DNA of 64,000 nt from CBDDEI01 sp965226775. GTDB lineage: Bacteria > Chloroflexota > Dehalococcoidia > SHYD01. Shown piece after piece: positions 9,090 through 15,438 of the stretch; position 1 is the stretch's first letter; each line of letters begins with the position of its first letter. Both the position numbers and the translations under genes were made by a program. The stretch lies in assembly GCA_965226775.1 (NCBI GenBank), contig CBDDEI010000002.1, positions 434,001-498,000 of the forward strand, written 5' to 3'. Under the pieces are notes generated by a model. That model was not told where the DNA came from and made no database searches. It worked only from the letters and a program-made list of their open reading frames with translations.

Positions 9090-9398
9090 TATCTTTCGCA
9101 GTAGGCTGCGTCAGCAGCGCTAAAGTGGCCTCAGTATAGGGCGGCAAGGCGCTCCCTTCAATGCATCTTGCACCTTGCACTTGCAATGCACAGGAAGAAC
9201 CAACGTACTCTATTATGTAGGAAGACGAAATATGTGGTTTCGTTTAAACCCGGCATGCTCAGTTGGATCAAATCTGGGATATAGAGCGTTCTCTAAAAGA
9301 GACAAGTTGCTATCAATCAGTGAGTCAATCCCACTGCTTGGTAGCGGGCTTTGACAGAAGGGAGAACCCAGGGTAATTTGAGCTTAGGGGAGGGTGGT
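9090..9398. other. intergenic region between divergent genes, no gene seen
   Basis: About 310 bases, more AT-rich than the surroundings, between the minus-strand methyltransferase and plus-strand rsmI. It has overlapping CTTGCA/TGCA words near 9165-9190 and a TATTAT near 9212 that could be part of a promoter, but no convincing -35 partner was found. No RNA gene was recognised. Confidence 0.5.
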
Positions 9399-10127
9399 TT
9401 GGGTACGCTGTATCTTGTCTCAACGCCTATCGGAAACCTAGAAGACGTGACTATGCGGGCGCTGCGCGTCCTAAAAGAAGTCACGCTAATAGCTGCAGAA
9501 GACACGCGCACTACCCGGAAGCTCCTCACCCACTACGGCATAAGGAATCGCGTGGTCAGTTATCATCGGTACAGCGGCCCGGAGCGCGTCCGCGGCCTGC
9601 TGCGCACCCTGGAGCAAGAGGACGTAGCGGTGGTTTCGGACGCCGGCACGCCCTGCCTGAGCGATCCGGGCTATCCTTTGGTGCGGGCCGCTCTGGCCCA
9701 CGGCATTACGGTAACGCCTATCCCCGGCCCTTCCGCCATCACCGCCGCGTTGACGTCCTCCGGCCTGCCCGCCGACCAGTTTCTCTTCTTGGGCTTTCTG
9801 CCGCGCCAGCGCGGGCCGCGCCAGAAGCTGTTAGCCACCCTCACCGAGGAACGCCGCAGCGCGGTGGCCCTGGAAGCGCCGCACCGTATCCGCAAGAGCC
9901 TGGAGGACATCGCGAGTGTGCTGCCCGCCCGACCGCTGGCGGTGTGCCGCGAGCTGACCAAGCAGTTCGAAGAGCTTTTCTACGGTGATGCGGAGGCGGC
10001 TTTAGACCACTTTCAGCAGCCCCGGGGCGAGTTCACGCTAGTGGTGGGCGGCTGCCACCTAGACGCCGCGACCCAGTGGGAGGACGCCGCAGAGATTACC
10101 CGCTATGCGGCAGCGGCGCGAGGATAA
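9399..10127 (+). CDS. rsmI: 16S rRNA (cytidine(1402)-2'-O)-methyltransferase
   Basis: RsmI methylates the ribose of C1402 in the 16S rRNA decoding centre. The protein shows GTLYLVSTPIGNLEDVTMRAL, then IAAEDTRTTRKLLTHYGI, SDAGTPCLSDPGY, PIPGPSAITAALTSSGLP and FLGFLPR, the complete TP-methylase pattern. The TTG at 9399 (242 residues) is chosen because GGAGG lies five bases before it and the product starts just ahead of the conserved GTLYLV block. A TTG at 9351 in the same frame would add 16 unconserved residues and lacks a ribosome site. argF follows after 5 bases. Confidence 0.94.
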   Translation: MGTLYLVSTPIGNLEDVTMRALRVLKEVTLIAAEDTRTTRKLLTHYGIRNRVVSYHRYSGPERVRGLLRTLEQEDVAVVSDAGTPCLSDPGYPLVRAALAHGITVTPIPGPSAITAALTSSGLPADQFLFLGFLPRQRGPRQKLLATLTEERRSAVALEAPHRIRKSLEDIASVLPARPLAVCRELTKQFEELFYGDAEAALDHFQQPRGEFTLVVGGCHLDAATQWEDAAEITRYAAAARG

Positions 10128-10132
10128 CGCTC

Positions 10133-11065
10133 ATGCATCTGGAACACCTGCTTCGCTCCTCCGACCTCACCGCCGAGGATGTGCGGGGCCTGCTACAACG
10201 GGCTAGCTCGTTCAAAGAGCGCCGAGACCCCACTCGATTTCCCGACTACGGGCTAGCTTTGATGTTTGAGAAGCCATCGCTGCGGACACGGGTGAGCTTT
10301 GAGATGGCCATGGTGCAGTTGGGCGGCCACAGCGTCTACCTCTCCCCGGACGACGTGGGCCTGGGCAAGCGGGAGAGCACCCGGGACGTGGCGCAGGTGT
10401 TAGGACGCTATGTGCACGCCATCGCAGCCCGCACCTTTGCCCAGGAGACCGTAGAGCAGCTTGCTGCCCACAGCGGCATCCCGGTCATCAATGCCCTCTC
10501 TGATGAAGACCACCCCTGCCAGGGCCTGGCCGATCTCCTCACTCTTTGGGAACGGTATGGACGCTTTAACGATCTCACGCTGGCTTACGTGGGCGACGGC
10601 AACAACTGCGCCAACAGCCTGCTGGCCCTCACCGCGACGATGGGCATTCACTTCCGCATCGCTTCCCCGCCGGGCTATCACCTCGACCCGGCCCGCGTGG
10701 CCGAAGCGCGGGCCGCGGCGGAGCGTTCCGGGGCCACGATTCTTGAGACCACAGAGCCGGAAGAGGCGGTCCGGAATGCCGACGCTATCTACACCGATGT
10801 TTGGACCAGCATGGGCCAGGAAGAGGAGCAGGAGGTACGCCGGCAGGTCTTTGGCCCCTATCAGATCAACGAAGCATTATTCAAAGCGGCCAAACCTACT
10901 GCTATGCTGCTGCACCCGCTGCCCGCTCACCACGGAGAGGAGGTCGCGGAGGGCGTGCTTTATCGACCCCACTCGGCGGTCTTTGACCAGGCCGAAAACC
11001 GCCTCCATGTCCAGAAAGCCATCCTCGCCACCCTTCTGGGCGGGCGCGACAACGCGGCCATCTAG
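10133..11065 (+). CDS. argF: ornithine carbamoyltransferase
   Basis: Makes citrulline from ornithine and carbamoyl phosphate in arginine synthesis. The 310-residue protein has KPSLRTRVSFE (carbamoyl-phosphate loop, with SLRT in place of STRT), HPCQGLADLLT, YVGDGNNCANSL, YTDVWTSMGQE (ornithine site; DxxxSMG) and HPLPAHHGEE. Most ornithine transferases have HCLPA at the last site; HPLP is typical of aspartate transferases. The ornithine motif and overall match favour OTCase. The frame opens further upstream inside rsmI, but ATG 10133 gives the standard N-terminus. No other arg gene is adjacent. Confidence 0.9.
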   Translation: MHLEHLLRSSDLTAEDVRGLLQRASSFKERRDPTRFPDYGLALMFEKPSLRTRVSFEMAMVQLGGHSVYLSPDDVGLGKRESTRDVAQVLGRYVHAIAARTFAQETVEQLAAHSGIPVINALSDEDHPCQGLADLLTLWERYGRFNDLTLAYVGDGNNCANSLLALTATMGIHFRIASPPGYHLDPARVAEARAAAERSGATILETTEPEEAVRNADAIYTDVWTSMGQEEEQEVRRQVFGPYQINEALFKAAKPTAMLLHPLPAHHGEEVAEGVLYRPHSAVFDQAENRLHVQKAILATLLGGRDNAAI

Positions 11066-11107
11066 GTAACTAGGTAACTAGGTTAGCTGAAGCTATGACT
11101 GAATTCC

Positions 11108-11323
11108 TTGATCCCTTGGGTCACCGTGACCGTCTCCGCAGAAGGCGCGGCGCTGCAAACTACAACAGTGGACTTCATGCGTATAATGCTCAATGTAGGG
11201 GACAAGGGCGCCGGCACGTACCAGATCACGCCTCAAGTCAGCATCCCAATAGGCATACGCTTGCTCAGACTCAACCCTGAAACCATTCCTGTAACTATCG
11301 AGACCATCGAGACCAGCGAGTAA
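11108..11323 (+). CDS. small protein resembling one YbbR/CdaR domain (possibly a remnant)
   Basis: A 71-residue frame starting at TTG 11108, immediately before der. The pattern VTVTVSAEG, GDKGAGTYQITPQVSIPIG, then LLRLNPETIPVTIE resembles a single YbbR repeat, whose consensus ends in a Gly-Tyr-x-Val-Pro...SPxxVxVxxE strand pair. Full CdaR proteins have several such repeats and a membrane anchor; neither is present here and no cyclase gene is nearby. It may be a single-domain protein or the last domain of a lost gene. Frame upstream closes at 11098. Confidence 0.45.
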   Translation: MIPWVTVTVSAEGAALQTTTVDFMRIMLNVGDKGAGTYQITPQVSIPIGIRLLRLNPETIPVTIETIETSE

Positions 11324-11328
11324 CAAAT

Positions 11329-12723
11329 ATGACGTCGACACCGGAATCAATAACGGAAACAGATCTTAGCGCGGCAACAGCCGCCAAACCCATCATTGCG
11401 ATTGTGGGGCGGCCCAACGTGGGCAAGTCCACACTGTTCAACAGGCTGATAGGGCGGCGCAGCGCCATCGTCATGGATGAGCCGGGCACCACGCGTGATC
11501 GCGTCTACGGCGACATCGATTGGAACGGGAGCCTGATTACTATCGTAGACACGGGCGGCCTTGACCCTCTGGGCTCCGGCGACTTTGTCGAAGAGGTGCA
11601 ACTGCAGGCGCATCAGGCGCTCCAAGAGGCGGACGCTATTCTCTTCCTGGTTGACGCGAAGTCCGGCGTGACGCCTGTCGATAACGACGTCGCCGACCTC
11701 CTCCGCAGGCAGGACCGCCCCGTATTGCTGGCCGTCAACAAGGTGGAGGGGCGTTCTCAAGAGGCAACCGTTCCCGAGTTCTACGCGCTGGGCCTGGGCG
11801 ATCCCACTGCCATCAGCGCGTACCACGGCGACGGCATCCGCGACCTCATGGGCCAGCTCTTTGATATCCTCCCGCCTCAGCCAGCCTCCACGCCGCAGAC
11901 AGACCTCGGCATACAGGTAGCCATCCTGGGACGGCCCAACGTGGGTAAGTCCATGCTGGTGAATGCCATCCTGGGCCAGGAGCGAGTGGTGGTCAGCCCT
12001 ATCCCTGGCACCACAAGAGATGTTATCGACTCACCCTTTACGTATCAGAGCGTGCCCTTCACCCTTATCGACACCGCAGGCATCCGCCGCAGCGGCAGGG
12101 TGGACCGCGGCATTGAGCGGTATAGCGTTATGCGCGCGCTACGGGCAATTGGCCGGGCAGACATCGCCGTCCTCGTCATTGACACCGGCGAAGGACTCAC
12201 CAGCCAGGATACCCATATTGCCGGCTACGCCAAGGAGAACTTCAAGGGCCTGGTGATAGCGGTCAACAAGTGGGACTTATCCAAAGAGATGGAACTAGAG
12301 CGGCAAGCCGTGGCAGAGATGCTGCAGCACCGCATGCCCTTCTTCCCGGACGCGCCCATCGTCTTCACTTCCGCCAAACTGCGGCAGGGCATCCCCGGAT
12401 TGCTGAACCAGATCCTCACGGTGCATACGGCACGACAGATACGCGTGCCTACGCCTGTAGTCAATCAGTGTGTGCGGGATGCCTTCGTGAACCATCAGCC
12501 ATCCACCATCCGCGGCAGGCAACTGAAGATCTTTTACGTCACCCAGGCGGAGGTCTCCCCACCCACGTTCGTGTTCTTTGTCAACGATCCCGCGCTGCTC
12601 CACTTCAGCTATCAGCGCTATCTGGAAAACCGCTTACGGGACGCCTTTGGGTTTGAAGGCACGGCCCTTCGCCTCGTCTTCAAGAGCAGGAACGAGGGCA
12701 AAGGGTGGAATACGGAGCGCTAA
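11329..12723 (+). CDS. der: ribosome biogenesis GTPase Der (EngA)
   Basis: Double-GTPase needed for 50S subunit assembly. The 464-residue protein has two G domains. The first has GRPNVGKS at residues 27-34, DEPGTTRDR, DTGG and NKVE; the second has ILGRPNVGKS, SPIPGTTRD, DTAGIRR and NKWD. The C-terminal KH-like domain ends in FVNDPALLHFSYQRYLENRLR. ATG 11329 is chosen; it gives a short Thr/Ser-rich leader before the first G domain. Its 3' end overlaps plsY by 19 bases, so the two are probably coupled. Confidence 0.97.
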   Translation: MTSTPESITETDLSAATAAKPIIAIVGRPNVGKSTLFNRLIGRRSAIVMDEPGTTRDRVYGDIDWNGSLITIVDTGGLDPLGSGDFVEEVQLQAHQALQEADAILFLVDAKSGVTPVDNDVADLLRRQDRPVLLAVNKVEGRSQEATVPEFYALGLGDPTAISAYHGDGIRDLMGQLFDILPPQPASTPQTDLGIQVAILGRPNVGKSMLVNAILGQERVVVSPIPGTTRDVIDSPFTYQSVPFTLIDTAGIRRSGRVDRGIERYSVMRALRAIGRADIAVLVIDTGEGLTSQDTHIAGYAKENFKGLVIAVNKWDLSKEMELERQAVAEMLQHRMPFFPDAPIVFTSAKLRQGIPGLLNQILTVHTARQIRVPTPVVNQCVRDAFVNHQPSTIRGRQLKIFYVTQAEVSPPTFVFFVNDPALLHFSYQRYLENRLRDAFGFEGTALRLVFKSRNEGKGWNTER

Positions 12724-13316
12724 TCCTGGCGGGATACCTGCTAGGCTCCTTTCCCACCGGCTATCTTGTTGGCAAAGCCCTAAAGAACAAGGATGTTCGG
12801 ACGTACGGCAGCGGCAGGATAGGCGCGGCAAATGTGCTGCGCATCATGGGATTTGGCCCATTCGTTTTTGTGTTCTGCGTAGACTTTGCTAAGGGGTTTG
12901 CGCCTGCATGGGCAGCGGGGCAGCTCTTTGCGATTCCCTTCGCTCAGGAATCGATAGCCCTTGCGACGCTGGTGGGCCACAGCTGGTCTATCTTCATTGG
13001 CTTTTCCGGCGGCCGCGGCGTAGCCACTGGGCTGGGCGGACTCTACGCCATTATGCCGCAAGCGGCCGCCCTCTCCTCGATTGTGACCTGCGTGCTCATG
13101 CTCGCCACCCGCTACATCTCCCTGGGCGCAATCGTTGGCGCAGCAATGGTTACTCCCATCACACTGGTGTATATTGCCCTGGGGCTAGAGCAGCCTTTAA
13201 TGCTCCTCTATGTTATCCCCGGCGGGGCATTGATAGTTGGCAGGCACTGGGACAACATCCAGCGTCTGGCAAGCGGCACAGAGCGCAAGCTTGGGGAACA
13301 GGTGGAAACAGATTAG
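12705..13316 (+). CDS. plsY: glycerol-3-phosphate acyltransferase PlsY
   Basis: Membrane enzyme that transfers an acyl group from acyl-phosphate to glycerol 3-phosphate, the first step of phospholipid synthesis. The 203-residue protein has about five membrane segments and the family motifs GYLLGSFPTGYLVGK, YGSGRIGAANVLR, VDFAKG, VGHSWSIFIGFSGGRGVATGLG. It starts with GTG 12705 inside der. With gpsA downstream (makes the substrate) and cdsA (acts later on the product) the window holds three consecutive parts of the phospholipid pathway. Confidence 0.96.
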   Translation: MEYGALILAGYLLGSFPTGYLVGKALKNKDVRTYGSGRIGAANVLRIMGFGPFVFVFCVDFAKGFAPAWAAGQLFAIPFAQESIALATLVGHSWSIFIGFSGGRGVATGLGGLYAIMPQAAALSSIVTCVLMLATRYISLGAIVGAAMVTPITLVYIALGLEQPLMLLYVIPGGALIVGRHWDNIQRLASGTERKLGEQVETD

Positions 13317-13464
13317 CAAACGCTACAAGCCGTGAGCGCGCGCACCATCTTCTCCAGCGGCTACCTGACTGTCCGTCTTTTTCTGTCTTTTCTTGAGGCG
13401 GACGCGCCGCTGATGGAGTTCCGGCCCGCTGCAAACCATCGTGTTAGGAGCACTACTAAGCCGC

Positions 13465-14496
13465 ATGACAACTGAATTGCCCGGCAAAGTCGCAGTCATT
13501 GGCACCACTAGCTGGGGAACCACCCTGGCTGTGGTGATAGCCAGAAAGGGGCTTCCTGTTGCGCTGTGGGCGCGCACGGCAGAGGAAGCCGCAGAAATGA
13601 ACGCTGCCGGCGCTAATGAAAAGCGTCTCTCCGGCATTCCCTTTCCGCCCTCCCTCAGCGTTAGCGCGGACTTGGCGGCCGTACTGGACGGTGCACAGGT
13701 TGCCATCGTCGCCGTGCCGTCGCAGACCGTACGGACGAATATCCGGATCATGGCGCCGTATCTGCAAGCAGGCACTATCGTGGTGAGCGCAGCAAAGGGG
13801 CTGGAGCTGGGCAGCCGGCTCCGCATGTCGCAGGTCATGCGTGAAGAGCTTCCTGAGCAGATGCATGACCGTTGCGCCGTGCTCTCCGGCCCCAATATCT
13901 CATTGGAAATAGCGCAAGGGCTCCCTGCCGCTACGGTGATAGCTGCCGAGAACCTTGAGGTAGCTGCCGCCGCCCAGAACCTAGTGATGACGCCTCGCTT
14001 CCGGGTCTACACCAGCCAGGACGTAATAGGTGTAGAGCTTGGCGGCACGCTGAAGAACATCGTGGCTATGGGCGCAGGCTTGAACGATGGCTTGGGTTAT
14101 GGGGCAAACACCAAAGCCGTTTCTATGACGAGAGGCTTGGCAGAGATTACCCGTCTGGGCGTAGCGGCAGGAGCCAACCCCTTCACCTTCCTGGGCTTGG
14201 CCGGTCTGGGCGACCTGGTAGTCACGTGTACCAGTCCGCACAGCCGTAACCGCCGTGTTGGGGAAGAGCTGACTAAAGGACGCCCGCTACAGGAGATCCT
14301 TGCGACGCTGGTCGGAACCGCCGAGGGTATCACCACCACCGTTGCCGCCAATGAGCTGTCCAAGGAGATGGGTGTCGAAATGCCCATCACGGAGGCAACC
14401 TATCGTGTGCTCTACGAGGGTCTGGACCCCCGACAGGCGATCGCCGAGCTGATGGCCCGGGAGCCCAAAAACGAGCTGGAAGGGCTCACTATCTAG
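13465..14496 (+). CDS. gpsA: NAD(P)H-dependent glycerol-3-phosphate dehydrogenase
   Basis: Reduces dihydroxyacetone phosphate to glycerol 3-phosphate. The 343-residue protein has the N-terminal Rossmann segment KVAVIGTTSWGTTLA, the VSAAKGLELGS and SGPNISLEIAQGLPAATV blocks, the catalytic-lysine block GVELGGTLKNIVAMGAG, and LGDLVVTCTSPHSRNRRVGE. The glycine loop reads GTTSWG, so the usual middle glycine of GxGxxG is Thr. An in-frame GTG at 13441 would add eight residues; ATG 13465 fits the family better. It ends one base before the next gene. Confidence 0.95.
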   Translation: MTTELPGKVAVIGTTSWGTTLAVVIARKGLPVALWARTAEEAAEMNAAGANEKRLSGIPFPPSLSVSADLAAVLDGAQVAIVAVPSQTVRTNIRIMAPYLQAGTIVVSAAKGLELGSRLRMSQVMREELPEQMHDRCAVLSGPNISLEIAQGLPAATVIAAENLEVAAAAQNLVMTPRFRVYTSQDVIGVELGGTLKNIVAMGAGLNDGLGYGANTKAVSMTRGLAEITRLGVAAGANPFTFLGLAGLGDLVVTCTSPHSRNRRVGEELTKGRPLQEILATLVGTAEGITTTVAANELSKEMGVEMPITEATYRVLYEGLDPRQAIAELMAREPKNELEGLTI

Positions 14497-14497
14497 C

Positions 14498-15196
14498 ATG
14501 GCAGACGCAGAGCGCCCGTATCTCTCCGTGGTCATTCCGGTGTACAACGAAGCCCGCCACATTCGTGAGCTGCTGAAGCGAGTCAGGGCCGTCTCCATCG
14601 ACAAAGAGATCATCTGCGTAGACGACTGCTCCACGGACGGCACCTGGGACCTCCTTCAAGAGGAGATGCAACAGCCGGGCACGCGCGTGTTTCACCACCC
14701 GCAGAACGGGGGCAAGGGCGCTGCCGTGCGCACCGGGCTGGAACAGGCGCGGGGCCAGGTGATCCTGGTGCAAGACGCCGATCTTGAGTACGACCCCCAA
14801 GATTACCCCACGCTCCTGGAGCCGCTGCAGCGGGGCGAGACCCAGGTGGTCTACGGCTCCCGCTTCCTAGGAGAACACAAAGACATGTCCCTGGCGCACA
14901 ACCTGGGCAACCGCGGCCTCACCCTGGCGGCGAACGTGCTCTATGGCGCCAAGCTCACAGACCTTGAGACCTGCTACAAGGTCTTCACGGCGGAGGTCTG
15001 CTCCAAACTGCGCCTTGTGTCCCCGCGCTGGGGCTTTGATCCGGAGATCACGGCCAAAATCCGACGGATGGGCTACACTATCAAAGAAGTGCCAATCTCC
15101 TACCACGGCCGCTCCTATGAGGAGGGCAAAGGCATCCACTGGCAGGACGGGATCACCGTGTTCCTGACCCTGGTGCGATTCCGCTTCCTTCCGTAA
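14498..15196 (+). CDS. family 2 glycosyltransferase (dolichyl-phosphate-sugar synthase type)
   Basis: A 232-residue GT-A glycosyltransferase. It shows YLSVVIPVYNEARHI, EIICVDDCSTDGTW, NGGKGAAVRTG, the metal-binding VQDADLEYDPQD and GSRFLG, with a C-terminal GFDPEITAKI and HGRSYEEGKGI pattern usual in enzymes that load glucose or mannose onto polyprenyl phosphate. No C-terminal membrane segment is present. Immediately downstream is a YfhO-like GT-C type membrane protein, which could use the lipid-linked sugar on the outer face; that partnership is inferred from position. Confidence 0.88.
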   Translation: MADAERPYLSVVIPVYNEARHIRELLKRVRAVSIDKEIICVDDCSTDGTWDLLQEEMQQPGTRVFHHPQNGGKGAAVRTGLEQARGQVILVQDADLEYDPQDYPTLLEPLQRGETQVVYGSRFLGEHKDMSLAHNLGNRGLTLAANVLYGAKLTDLETCYKVFTAEVCSKLRLVSPRWGFDPEITAKIRRMGYTIKEVPISYHGRSYEEGKGIHWQDGITVFLTLVRFRFLP

Positions 15197-15279
15197 AGGG
15201 AGCGGTGTCTAGACTTCTCATCACACTCTTCACTAAGCTCGTTCTGTGAACGACCCCGCCCTCAAGCCCTCCACCCCAG

Positions 15280-15425
15280 CGCACCGCGACTGACGCGCCC
15301 GCTGCGCCTGACGCGCCCGACGCACCTGACGCGCCACGCCTGACGCGCCCGCTGCGCCTGACGCACCCGACGCGCCTGCGCCTTGACGCACCTGACGCGC
15401 CCGCCCCGGTCGCCCCGGCCCGCCC
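15280..15425. repeat. CCTGACGCGCC low-complexity tract upstream of the YfhO-like gene
   Basis: Very GC-rich array of short overlapping words built from GCGCCTGACGC and GCGCCCGACGCACC. In coding sense it spells A-P-D-A-P-D repeats, but no single frame stays open: the A-P-D frame switches three times (near 15290, 15335 and 15393). See findings for the view that it encodes a Pro/Ala/Asp linker of the next gene. Confidence 0.8.
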
Positions 15426-15438
15426 GCGGTTCCATTGG

